From Moringa oleifera (Eukaryota; Streptophyta; Magnoliopsida; Brassicales; Moringaceae), in NCBI GenBank assembly GCA_021397835.1, contig JAJFZO010000034.1, positions 6,787,001 through 6,851,000 on the forward strand: a stretch of DNA of 64,000 nt, written 5' to 3'. A program made the position numbers and the translations under genes. Numbering within the stretch: the stretch's first letter is position 1; every line of letters starts with the position of its first letter. Of this stretch, positions 22,465 through 35,400 are shown piece by piece. The notes beneath the pieces were generated by a model. It was not told the origin of the DNA and ran no database searches. It worked only from the letters and a program-made list of their open reading frames with translations.

Positions 22465-24960
22465 GATGAAAATTGAACTTTTTGTTTTTTTTTTTTCTCT
22501 TTCTTAATTTGTATTAAGACTAAAGATAGACTCAATGACTAACTTGTTTAGTTTAATTAAATTTATATCATTTTTTTAGGACACATTCAGTTTAGTTTAT
22601 TTTGAATCATTTGTATCATTTTTAGTTTAATTTATATTTTTTTAATTTGTATCATCATTTAATTTTAGTTTAAAATATTTTTGAGGAGAGTTTTTTTTTT
22701 CTTTTAAAACCAAGTTCATCTAATGATGCTGTAGAAAGAGTAAATGAAAAACATGTAGCTAGGATTGGCAGATAGAAATTTTTATTATAACTTTATTAAA
22801 TGCTTTGGATAAATTTTATGGAGAGTTATTAGAGTTACAAATTGTTTTAGAATTTTATAACATATATTTCAAGTTTCTCTTTTCTAAACATTTAAATTTG
22901 TTATTAAAAAATTATGAACTTTTTCATTATGAGACTTGCAATTTTTAAAAGATTTTAAAACTTAAGTAGATGGCTGCATTAAAAAGGACATACAAGAACA
23001 ACAAATACTTACCATTTGACTTGGGCTCAAAAAGGACCTGAACCATCACGGGAAGACTAATTAGTAGGTACTGGGTTACTTATGATTTAAGGTTCTTTTG
23101 CTAAAATCATCAATTGCATAATCCTTCTCATTATTGCATTATGAAAAATGCTTTGCAATTGATAGATTTAAATCTCAACCATTGTTATTGAAATGACTAT
23201 TGTTTGAATTTTTTTCACTAAGTTTTGCTTTTGATATTTTTGAAAGAAAAAACATTGAGAGGAGAAAGAATTAGAATTGTCTTAAATAGTAATGCTTGAT
23301 GATAATTGGAATATGTAGCAATTTTTAATATTTTTAAGTGAAAAATAATGAGGCTTTTGCTGATTTGTTGCATGATGATTTTGGTAATATTATAAGTTAA
23401 AATTTTATCTCATCGATAAATAGAAATATACACTATTTTTAGTTAATTTCATTATTACGTAAATATCAAATTTTAAAATATTAATTGAATTGCTAAATAT
23501 TAATTGATTTCATAATTATTTTATACTATTTTAAAGCTTTGAAATTATTAATTATTAATTTTTTAAATTATTTTAGATATTAATTGATTTTATTATTATT
23601 TTATTAATTATATAAATCTGAAATTAATTATATTAAAATCAAATTAAATTAAATATTATTTTTTTGTTATAGATACTCATAGATGGGACGGTAATAATGG
23701 TGACAGTGACATATTAGATTAGTTTTGATTTGAGTTATGATTTGAACTTTATACGTTAATATTTGAGAATTTTATAATAAATAGGATAATATGTTATTTA
23801 ACATAATTTTTATATTTTATTTATAAAATATTAATTTATGAATTAAATATATATTTTGATTTGTATATTAATTTAAAATAATAAAATTAATTTTTTAATA
23901 ATCTTTTTTAAATTACTATGATATTTTGTAATAATTTTTTAGAAATTATAATATATAAATTAATTAAAAATGTTATAATAAAATTATTTATATTAATATT
24001 TTTTAATTATAATCATAAAATTACTGCAAAAATGTTTTTTGTGAAAACTCTTTAAATTGCAATGGATATTACTTCATGGGAGTTTTTGAATATTTTAGTT
24101 ATAATTTTTGTAAAAATTATTATGATAATTTTTTGTACATTTTTCTCATGAAAATTTTTGGGCGATAAGTTTATTTTTTATTTATTATTTTTAAATATAT
24201 ATAAATATAATAATATTTAAATTTCTAATAAAATTTTTATTATAATGTCGTGAAAAATTCTCGCAAAATTAATGCGAATAGAATACTGAGGGAAAGATTT
24301 TCGTAAAAATTTTCATTGGAAAGATAAATTTTCATGAAAATTTTTCTAATTCTCATGGAATTTTTTTATGAAAAAAAAAGCTGAATTTCTTGTAATTTTT
24401 CAAAAAATCAATACCCAGTTATATTAACATAAGATATGTATCATAAAAATAATATAATTTTAATAAATGAGGATTTTCAACTGAAATGTGGTATGAAGAG
24501 CTTTGAGTTATATTGAGTTTTTAAATATCATATTGATAAATATATAATGTGTTATAATTTTTTTAAAAAAAATCAACACAAATTCAAATCAATAAATGAT
24601 TTAAATCAAATTTTAAATAATCTTGATGAAATCTTTATGAAAAAATTTATTTATCAATAAGAAACTTCATAGATGAAATCTTTTCATTAAGACATTGCCA
24701 CTTCTTAATAATTTGGAAGTAACTAAGTTTTAATTTTTTTAAATAAAAGTATTGATATAAAAAAGTATTAAGGGAGCTAATTTAGCAAAACTTTTTTATC
24801 ACTTTATTTTGTTACAAGCAATTAAATAGAATTATTAAAATCTAACTTGCTTGAAGGATTTTAATTTACTACTTTGTAAAATTAAAATACAATATGATTT
24901 TTTCTGGTAAACTTTACTAGAAAAAATTTTTGAATTAAAAAAGTTCTCGCTTGAAGGATT
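22465..24960. other. AT-rich gene desert, first part
   Basis: No exon-like sequence was found. The content is A/T runs and short near-palindromes such as those around 24290-24370 (ttttcatgaaaatttttc). The base composition suggests old transposon or satellite decay, but no element ends could be defined. Confidence 0.5.
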
Positions 24961-24997
24961 AAGCTAACTTCTATGCATAGTAGTATGATTTTCTCAG

Positions 24998-25110
24998 GGT
25001 GAAAACTTTCAAGGCCGCATGGGTGATGTTAGTGCCTTTCCTTTTTCTTGGAGTTTATTGTGGTTCATCTGCCGTTTCAAGCTCTACCCATGTATTTAAG
25101 CTTGTAATAC
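24998..25110 (+). pseudogene. Possible signal-peptide exon relic
   Basis: Within the desert, a short stretch of more mixed composition reads VKTFKAAWVMLVPFLFLGVY, CGSSAVSSSTHVFKL. It has a basic N-end, a hydrophobic core and a small-residue region, as in a secretory signal peptide, but lacks an ATG at the start of that frame (GTG instead; an internal ATG follows at 25020). No downstream exon is recognised. It may be chance. Confidence 0.2.
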
Positions 25111-25114
25111 CAGA

Positions 25115-28100
25115 TATTAATTCAATTTTTAATATCATATACAATAATTTACCTCTCATGCGATGACTAATTTTTACAATAATTTTGATGAAATCAAATT
25201 GAAATATCATTCGTATATATATAATTAATTGATTAATTTAATAGATATTTTTAAATTTAAAAATAAAAAAATTAGTTCATTTTTTAATGTTTATATTATT
25301 ATTATTATTTACATTATGAAATTAAATGGAGATATTTTATCTTTACTATTATATTTATTTACGACATATAAAATAAAAGTTACAATATCTTAGGACAATG
25401 TGAATATTTAAATTTTTTAAATATTTTCTTATATCATCAATAAAATGTTTTTCTGATATATGTTTCATATAATCCTAATGTTTATATTCATATATAAGAT
25501 ATAATGACTCATTTAATATTAATTATGTTATTGGGGAAATTTTCAATCAATCTTTTTATAATACTTATAAATTTGATAGTCACCGTTTCTTGCAAGCATT
25601 CCTTTTATAAAAGCTTTTAAATCCAATTTATTTAAATTATTATGCTGCTAATGTGATATAAAAACAGTTAATCGTTGTTGAGTTTGTTCGGTTTGTAAAT
25701 CTCGGTAGCTTAAGTTCTTCTTCTTATAGGGTTTTCTTAGGGAAAAAAAAAGAATTAGATGGTGTAATGCATTATAATAAGGATTAATTTAGCTATTCTC
25801 TTTGTTGTACTAGTCTAGACACCTTATGTAATATAACTTCTGTTTATTAATTTGCAGAAATAATTTCGTTGAAAGAATATTAACAACAAATTGAAACTAC
25901 TATGTTATTTGTTGCTTAATTTTTCACTTTAGTGTATGCGTTTGTTTTCTCATCTTCTAAGTGTTAAAGAAATTAAAAGAATAAGTTGCACTCAAAAGGA
26001 AAGAAGAGAAGGGACTTAAATTGGAATGTCCTAAAAGACAGGGATGTGGAATTTTATATATTAAGCTTGCCATTTTTTTTTTATGTGTAAGTTTTGGAGT
26101 TACACTAAATAATTAAAAAAATAATATAGAAAATTTGTTATTGTGCTTGGTGGAAAATAACTTTTTTTTTAATAAGATTTCTATTTGATGCTAAGCTAAT
26201 GATCTCTAGTAATACAAAACAAAATAATTTTTACAAAATTATACCAAATATTTAGCTAAAGTTAAATGTAAATGAATATGCACTCTTTATAATTAATTAT
26301 GTTGTTAAATGATCGATTAAGTTATTTTGTTTTGTGATCTTTAGAGAGTGTAGACGACTAGTTATTTACCATCTAGTCATGTGTGATAAATTGATTTATA
26401 ATTGTTAAATATTTTTAATGACTAGTTTTTAAATGCGTATTAAGTTCCTTAATTTTAATGATTTTTATGTTATAATAATATACAAACAGCTAGCAAGGCA
26501 CATGAAAGAACTCGTGGTGAATTAGAAATTATATTTTAGTTTGAAAAAGGTATTACTTCATAGATAAAGTAATTAATTTGGATAACATTGTATTTGCTTT
26601 ATAAATTTCTTTTGTTATTGGATTGGTTAGATTTTTTTTTTAAAAAAAATCTTTTCAATTATAACCTCTCATTTTCCTTTATCTGATTTTCTATTTTTAA
26701 AAAATTTAATTTGATTTAATTAATTTAATTTTTTTGGTTTGTTTATTTTTGGATAAATGTGTCTCTTCTTGAAGAGTGTTCGAATTTTTTTATTTTTAGG
26801 CTTTTTTAGAATTTTTTAAATTTTAATTTACCTTGATGAATATAAATATTTTTTAAAATTAAAAATATTGAAGTTTCATTAACCTAAGATTCCCATATTT
26901 AAAATAAAACCTGGCACTAAATTAAAATTTTAAACCAAATTATTTATATATAAATATTTTTAAATATAAAAGTAAATTTAAATTATTATCGATTGAAAAT
27001 TAAAATTTTTAGAAAAATATCAACAAAATTTGAAATGATATCAATAAAAATTATCAATAGTAATATATGATTAAAATTATAAAAATATTTAGTATCTATA
27101 TTCAAAATAATATAAATAAATTTAATATGTACATTAAAGTCTTTTAATTTTTTGGCACATACATATCTCGATTGGACCTAATATTCCATCTCATTTACAT
27201 TGATAGTTATTTGAATTTCAATTTACTAAGTGAAATAATGTCATTTTTTAAAACTTACCTAATTAAAATTAAACAAGCATTAATAAAGTATTTTACATTC
27301 TTAATCATTTTAGACATTACAGTTCTACTTAGAATGATTTTTGAAAATCCTAGCCTAACAACTTTGAAAATTTGAAATTTTATGAATTAACTTTATGCAA
27401 AATCAAAAATTAATACATGAAAATATGGGTTTTGTATCTTATTTCACTGAGAGTTTATTTGCAAATTCTGTTACTCTAATTATAGAGGTTATTGTTCCTT
27501 GAACTATTTCATACCCTAAGAATTTTACTTTTATTTGGAATAACTTTGTCTTTTTGGTTGATATCATTAAGTCATTTTGTTTTATGATGTTTAAAATTTT
27601 TTTATTATACTTAAAATGCCGATCTATTAAATCAAAAATACTAAAACATCACCTATATACACTATTGTAAAGGAAATTTATGGATTATATATATTTTTAT
27701 AGTATTTTGAAATTCAAATAAGGCATTTTATAAAGGGTATAACATTTCATTCATAATGTCTTGAATGGTACAATGAAAGCAGTTTTATACTTATCTTTTT
27801 CAGCTTTGTATATCTATCAGTATCTTGATTTCATATTATATTTTGAAAAAATTGAAGTACTATATAATCTACTAATAAGATCTTTTTTATTAGAAATAGG
27901 GTATTAATTCATCTAAGAGCTTTGTGGAAGGTTTATAGTTAATAACTAATTAACGGTCTTTTCTCTTTATTTTGGCATTTTTGTTTACATAAAAAGTAGA
28001 GCAACTCCAAAGAGATTTGCTTGGTTTAATTAGTTTTTTTAATAATTCTTAAATTTTTATAATATTTTAAAAAAAATTTATTTGTTTGAATGAGTCTAAC

Positions 28101-29020
28101 TTTTGTTGAAATCTCGTTATCACAAATATCTTTTTCATAGGGTGAACGTACTAAGTGCTGTTTTCTTTCCTAAAAAGCATTAAGTACTTCTTACATACTT
28201 CTTGTTTGTTTTGTATACTGGTCTTTGTAATTGTTTTTTTTTAAATTATTTTTTTATAATAAACTTCCCTTTGAAGATACTTTATTCGAAATTTTTATTT
28301 TGTATTACCCTAATTTGCTTTTGAATTGAATTTTCTTTCAATATATTGAAAAACAATGACATATTATCACAATCTAATAGAAAATGCATGGTTTTTTGTT
28401 GGAAAATTATTATCAATATAATTTTTTTACACATAATTATAAAATAAAAAGATAATTATCTTCTGTTAATTTAAGTTCATGTTGAATTTTTCATAAAAAA
28501 ATTTTAAAATAATTTACAAAATTATAATATCAATATAAAAATAAAATAAGTTTAATTATTAATTTTATTAAATTAATACTTACAATAATTTTTTAAAAAA
28601 TTCATACAATTGTTTTTAAAAATAATTCAAAACAAAAATAATAAAAAGTTAAAGCATCTCCAATGTTGCACCAAGTCACAATTTTGATATAAATTTTAGT
28701 TTCAAATTACCTCCAATGAAATACTATATTATTTATCCCAAAAATATCATTTTGATGTTATGAACCATGCATTACCATATTTAATGCTGCACTATTGACA
28801 ACACATTTTTTTGTTATAATTAAATAATTAAATATATATATATATATTATATTATTATAAGAAATTACATTATTCAATATATTTCATTAAGAACTTTAAT
28901 ACAATATTAAATTTTAATATATAATTTAATTTATATATAAATATCATTTAATAACTATTATTATAGAATATTTTTAAAATTTTATTATTAAAATTTTAAA
29001 CTATAAAAAATATAATAATA
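25115..29020. other. AT-rich gene desert, second part
   Basis: Nothing is recognisable as a gene. A TA microsatellite lies at about 28831-28850. Around 28652 the words 'gcatctccaatg' resemble a common plant MITE end, but no partner end was found. Confidence 0.5.
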
Positions 29021-29112
29021 TATAAAATTATATCAAGTCAACACCACAAGGCATATTGTGAACATGTTAAGAATCCATTAAAGATCGAGCAATGTGAGGA
29101 TTTTGAGGCACT

Positions 29113-29337
29113 GACCCCTTGTTCTAGGCCGTCGGTGAGGGCAGAATGGTCGCGCCAGGTGACACGTTGGTCGTAGTACAAGCGGCCGGAACGCTGGGAC
29201 TCGAAGTAGAGGAGGCTCTTAGAGACAACATCGGCATAATCAAAAGCAAGAGTAGCCGTGAAAGCATTGAAGACGGAGAAGAGAATAAGCGATAGGTGAG
29301 CCAATCCGTATGGGCGCCTGCTCTTCATCTCCGCCAT
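29113..29337 (-). pseudogene. GH9 endo-beta-1,4-glucanase, 5' exon fragment
   Basis: The minus-strand ATG at 29337 opens a 75-codon match to the start of plant glycoside hydrolase family 9 endoglucanases. These are secreted enzymes that cut beta-1,4-glucans in the cell wall. Residues 1-31 form a signal peptide ([16 protein letters not shown]); the mature start [20 protein letters not shown] and then [20 protein letters not shown] follow without a break. Family members continue with the catalytic-base motif DAGDH; here similarity ends abruptly after GLEQGV and the frame runs on for 24 unrelated residues. No later exon was found to the left. The reading frame itself is clean, so the truncation is the main defect. 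It could be a captured gene fragment or the stump of a deleted gene. Confidence 0.85.
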
Positions 29338-29640
29338 TTGCCCCTTCCCTCCTAAACAAGTCTTTAGGAGTGAAGGGAAAAGCAGAGAGTCCCCTTCCTC
29401 TGCCTCTGCGAGAGAGTCTCAGTCTATCTCTGCTGGAAGGAGAGTAGGGAGTGCTTTCTTTTGAAATGAGTCTTTACTTTTTAGTCTGGGGAGTCGTGGA
29501 TGCGTCATCTGCACGTGACTTTCACAGGAAAACGTGAAACTCCTAGGCTCTTTTTCTTACCAGACAAGCGTAATTTATGCAGCCCTTTTATGCAACTTCA
29601 ACGCTGGACTCTTTAGTTAAGGGCCCTATTTTCCAATGGC
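29338..29640 (-). promoter_or_regulatory. Presumed leader and promoter remnant of the GH9 fragment
   Basis: This stretch is clearly richer in G and C than the desert on both sides and lies directly upstream of the GH9 ATG, as a 5' UTR and proximal promoter would. No convincing TATA box was identified. The similarity boundary on the right is unclear. Confidence 0.35.
29342..29377. other. Inverted repeat in the GH9 fragment leader
   Basis: cccttc-c-ctcctaaa pairs with tttaggag-t-gaaggg around the 6-base loop caagtc. That is an 8-bp stem, one mismatch, then a 6-bp stem. It lies 5-40 bases before the GH9 start codon, in the presumed 5' leader. Confidence 0.6.
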
Positions 29641-29919
29641 TGCAGCCGGTGGCTAAGCCACAAGCAAGAGCCATATCTCGGTGAAGATGAGTAATTGTTT
29701 TGGGTGGTCCAAATGCCCATGATTTTAGTAAGCTTAACTCTGATTGGAGGCTTTAAGTCTATATTCCAGAAGTTTCTATCTTGTTTAGCTCTTTTTTTTT
29801 TTTTTCTTTTTTCAAATATACACTGCAAGGGATCATACACCAATGAGATTGAATTTAATAGTTTAGAGCAGGAAATTGTTTTATTACTTTATTTATTTCA
29901 AGAATTGTTTAACTAAAAT

Positions 29920-32250
29920 CAGATATCTTTATTTAAATCAATATTTTTGACCTTGTGATAAGTATGAGTGAAATAAAGAGTTGTTTGACTACCTTATGGA
30001 AGAATCAAAGCATGTTGGATGTCAGTTTTAATGAGTGATTATTAAACAAAAGAAAAAAAATATCATAAATTATATTGGATCAAGATTTAAAGGTTATACA
30101 AGATTTTGCCACGTGATTTGTCAAAACTTAGAGTCACAAGTTAGTTTTGTATAATGTAATTTGTCTTTACACTATATTTTGATTGGTTCAATTTACATTT
30201 TTTGTAAAACTGCTAACGGATTTTTAGTCTCTCTTAGTTTGATTAAAAAAGCAAATTCAACTCTCGATAAAAAGAACTACTTTTTTTAAATATTATTTCA
30301 TAATGATCAATCCTAACTATATGTTATTATACAAATTTGAACTACTTTTTTAATATCAAGTTGTGACATTAATCATGGCTACGAAACATATCTCATATTG
30401 CCTTCCAGTTATTCCATCAACAAGCATATACAAATTTGTTGAAAAAATTTGATCTCAAATAATCATAATAAATTACATATCTTTTTAAGGTAAATATATA
30501 TTTTCAAAAAACCATTAAATTATACTTGCTTCTTATTTTACCCCTCAAAATATTAATTAGATCAATTGTATTTATGATATTTCAATTTCATTTAATTTAG
30601 ACTTTATCAAAATTTAAAAATTAGATATATTTAAAGTAAAGATTTCATATAATAAATTTTGATTTAAAATTTTTGAAATATTTAAAAAAATATATTCAAA
30701 CTAATGCCACAAAACTTTTAAAATTTTTTTAGTACTAAACATATATTTATTTAAAGATTTATACTATCAAAAAATTTAAAAGATTTCATAAAAAAATAAA
30801 TCATGAGTAACAAATTATTTAAATTTTAAAAAATGAATTCTAAATAGATTGTAAATTTATTTGAGTAATTTTTAAAATATTTTAGCAGCAAAAACAATCT
30901 TAATTTTTCATTTCGATTAAACTAATATCTAATTTAAATCAAATTAAAAATTTAGATATATAATTGATCCAATGAATATATCAAATTTATCTTAAACAGA
31001 TATAATTTTAAAAAATTTATATTTACCTTATTTTTAATTTATACAAATAAATAAATTAATTAAAATAAATTATCACTCTAACACAAAAAAAAAATTAAAA
31101 TATTAAATTTTTTAAGATGAAAAACCCTTAAAAGTTAAAAAAGGAAGAAGAAGAAGGTTTCATTCTAAACATTATTTTACTGCATGAAATAATAAATTAC
31201 AATTAATTCTTTTCTTAAAAAAATTATTTAAAAAAAATGATAGAAATAAAAAAGAAAAATCATTATTGAATCAAAGATGGAAAAAAAATCATAATTATCT
31301 CTCTCTCTCTCTCTCTCTTTCTTTCATATTCTTTTTTTTTTTTTCTCTATTTTCTGGCTATCATGGCAACCACTTTAGATTTCAATTTGAACTGAAAATG
31401 AGAGTTTGAAAAAAATCTCAAATTCAAGTCACCGTAAGTACTAAGACTCACAAAGATCATCTTTCAACGGTCATCTAATATGTTAATCTTATCATTATTT
31501 AATTTATTTTAAATATCCACATGAAAATAACACTTAATTAATTTTTATTCATACTCATTTATAAACATAAAACCCCTATCATAAAAAAGTATCTACATGT
31601 AATTCAAAAAGAAAACAATATCATCATTTAAGAAAAAACTGAGTGTTCATCATTCATGTTAGTGCGATTACAATATCTTGGTGGAAATTAAATTCTAAAC
31701 TACATCAAGTATTAATATTAAATTAATTTATTTAAAGAATAAATATTTGTAAGTTATGAAATTAATCAGAATCTTTAGTTGATTTAATTTATTTACATGA
31801 TAATTTAATAAATTTAATAATTTAAAATTTTTATTAATATTATAAATTATTAAAACATTTTTATAATTTTTATTAAAAATTTAAATATAAATTTTTTATT
31901 ACAATAAGCTCATTAAATTAAGTTACCCACAAACACTAAATTCATGATTATTCTTCATAACAATCAATTAATCTATACTTAGTGGTCCTATGTCACATAT
32001 ATCATAGTGTAATCATAGTCTCGAATTACTAAAAAGTTATGCCTAATCATATTGTTACTTCAAATTTTTTCAAAGTAAATTGAATTGCTCTAACTAACTC
32101 AAAAGCTTCCCTATGGACATATGTCCTAATTTATCCATTATTATTACCATCACATACCAATGAAAGTCTTGCCTTCTTTGCGTTTTCTTGAACCCTCCTG
32201 TTAATTTAACATCTCCCGTTGACGTACTTTTTTTTTTTTTGTTTTTTAAT
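29920..32250. other. AT-rich gene desert, third part
   Basis: No coding sequence was recognised. A TC microsatellite lies at about 31301-31320. Repeated A/T-rich words suggest dispersed noncoding repeats related to those at 33.3-35.0 kb. Confidence 0.5.
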
Positions 32251-32254
32251 TTAT

Positions 32255-32460
32255 AAGGTAATTAAACTGCTGGTAGTTCTGCTTCTATGGTAGATGCAAC
32301 CGACACATGTAAGGAGGAGTTTAAGGGCTAGTAATTAGGGGGACCGGACCTTGAAAGGTGAGAGACCCCTTGGCAGAGCACCGACATTGACAGTGGTGTA
32401 TTTGTTCCCCAGTTGACATTTTGCTATATATTGATATTTTGGCTGGCAGCACCAAAAATT
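32255..32460. other. GC-richer island in the desert
   Basis: About 200 bases of mixed composition (for example gggggaccggaccttgaaag) stand out from surrounding A/T tracts. No reading frame or family could be assigned. It could be a relic of a promoter or a unique insertion. Confidence 0.3.
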
Positions 32461-32469
32461 TGAGAAGCA

Positions 32470-35400
32470 TTTCAAATGTTTAAATTTAAGGCATAAATTC
32501 ATTTGGCTATCTCTTTTTGAGAATTTATAATTTTTACATGTTAATTATTTTTAAAATATATTTAATAATAGAAACCGTATCCTTTTGTTCTTTAAAAAAT
32601 TCAAGTAAATAATGTACAATATATTTGATTTAATAAGAAATTATTTTTTGTTATATTGATTTAAAAATAATATAATAATAAAATTGCTTGATAAAACTCA
32701 CAAGTAAAGTTGATTTATGACTTCTTTTTTTTCAAATCGATGATTAACGAAATACAAGTCAATATATTTTCTTAAATCAAGTTAAAATCTTTTAAGATGA
32801 GAAGGCATTTCACAGGCCTTAAAAAAAAGGGATCATCTGATAACATTTGAATTCAACTTTAGTTAAATCTTTTAAGTAATATTACAGGTCATATAAAAAT
32901 ATATATTAACTATTTCATATGAAAATTGTTGTTTTAATTTGGAAAAGGAACTTGGTTGATCTAGTTTTTTTTTTCAACATATATTTTAATGGGAAACTAC
33001 ATTATATTTCTTTTCTTTTTTGAAAGTATCTAAAAATATAATTATCCAATAATTAATATTTTTAATTTAATATATTAAGTAAATGCCATTTAATCTCAAT
33101 TTTTATCACGAACTTCAAAACGTAAAAACAATCACTGATTTAATAAAAAATAATTAAATTAATTTTTGAAAATTAAAAATTAAAAATATTCAAATTAAAA
33201 ATCTTGCAACATAAATTTTGCCTTAAAATTTTTTGTGGATGTAAAAAGATAGAAAAGTTTCGAAATAAGACCCCACTTCCTAAGGAAAATGAGTTTAGTG
33301 ATTTCGCGCATAGGTTCATTAAAAAAATTTAAAGAGTTTTAAATATTAAAAATATATTTTAATAAAATTTTATTGTCAAAATTTTGAAAAAAACTCATGT
33401 TAAATAGTTCGTGAGTCAAAAATTATTCAAAATTAAGAAATTAACTCAAAATGGAGTATAAATTTTATTCGGATCATTGTTTAGATATTCTAATAATAAA
33501 AATAAATTTATGTTGTTTACAGTGACTTGAAATAAGATTTGATTTGATGATGTCTCGTTAATTAATATATGTTTAAAAAGATTAAGAGAGTATTTTTGTA
33601 CTTAAGGTAACTATATAAACATACTATAATTTATTTTACTTATTTGTCTATAGTTTATTTTTTAAAAATTATTTAAAATTTTGAATAATACTGTCTACCT
33701 TAAATTTTATCTTTAATTTTAATGTTTTCAAATAGATTCTAATTGATGAGAAATGGTCAAATTAGACATTGATTCAAATCATTTAAAAAAATTTAACCAT
33801 ATTTTTATTATTGAAATAATAAACAATGATTCAAATAAATTTACACTTCATTTTGAGTCAAATTTTTTAATTTAAATAATTTTTAACTCATACTATTTAC
33901 TCTGAATTATTTAAATTTATGACTTGAATATTATTTAAATTTATCATCACAAAAATATTTTTAGTACTTATAAATTTTTAAAATTTTTTGTGATGATAAC
34001 TTGAATATTTTTCACGTTCATTAAAAAAAATTTAAAGTCAAAATTTTTAAATTTTTAAACAAGGTAAATTTGATTGTTTTTCATTAATTTGATAGATTTG
34101 AAATTGACGGTAAAAATTAGAAAAAATGGCATTTAAATTTTTTTTGAATATTTTAGAACACAAAATATTTTAATATTTTTGGAAATATAATAATAATTTG
34201 TAAAAAAAAATTCTTAAATATCCACATTAGTACCACATATACTTTGATAATAATCGGTTTAAGAATACATTAAATATTTAAAATAAATTATGGGTGGTTT
34301 AGAAAGGATGATATTTTACAAACAAAGAGTGACTTAGACTTTTGTAACATAGGTTGTCTATTTATATGTAATTTTAACTATATGTTTTCCATTATTAAAG
34401 TAATTTGATGGCCAATGATGCTAAGATTTCAGCATTAACCTAAAATACTCATAATAAAGAAATTTTATTGTATAGGTAGTGTCTTTTGAAAATCTAAGGA
34501 TTGATCTTTTATTTTATTAGCATACATTACCTTTTGATGGAGTTACTGGCAATTAGCTCACTTATTAGATATATATATTTTTTGTTTAAAGTACATATTT
34601 GAGATTTTAAATTTAAACACATATTTTAAATAGATATTTTAAATTAATTATACATATATGTATATATACATATAATAGATAAGAGTAATTATATTTATGA
34701 CATATTTTTATAAAAAAAGTGATTTAAAATAAAAATAATTATTTAAAAATAAAAAAAAATTGAATTTGTTGGGATTTTAATTTAAACTTTATCATGTTAA
34801 CTTTTTTAGTTGTGCATCTAAATTTTCAATTTAATTCAATTTGGATCTTAATTGAAACAATTATAAAAAAAATTAATAGTATTATTATTGTTAAAACATC
34901 ACAAAAATGATTCAAATAAATTTTACATCTCATTTTATGTCAATCCCTCAAATTCAAACAATTTTTGATTCACAAGCTATTTTTTTCTTGCAAATTTTTC
35001 AAAACTTTTGATAGTGTAAACTAAAAAAAAAATTTACTATTAAAATATCTGAAATTTTTTTATAATAATAACCTCAATATTTCTTCATACTTATTTAAAA
35101 TTTTAACTTAAAATTTGTGGTATAAACTTTTTAATTTAAATATATTTAATTTTTGAATGTCTTACTAAAGTTTAAATTAATTCAAATTCAAATTAAAAAC
35201 ATATAAATAAAAAAATAAAAAAATGAGATTTAAATTTTATAAAATTTAAATTATTTTTAATATTTATTTTCAAATTATTAATTTTATTAAATTATTACAT
35301 AGTATAATTTTTAATAAAAATAAAAATAAAAAATTTATGATTTAAGGTTTTAAAAAACTTTAAAATTCAAAATATTACCATAAATAATCATTAAAATAGC

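Noticed and set aside
28640..29040. A MITE starting at 'gcatctccaatg'
   Set aside because: The word resembles a common plant MITE end, but no inverted partner or target duplication was found within 1 kb.
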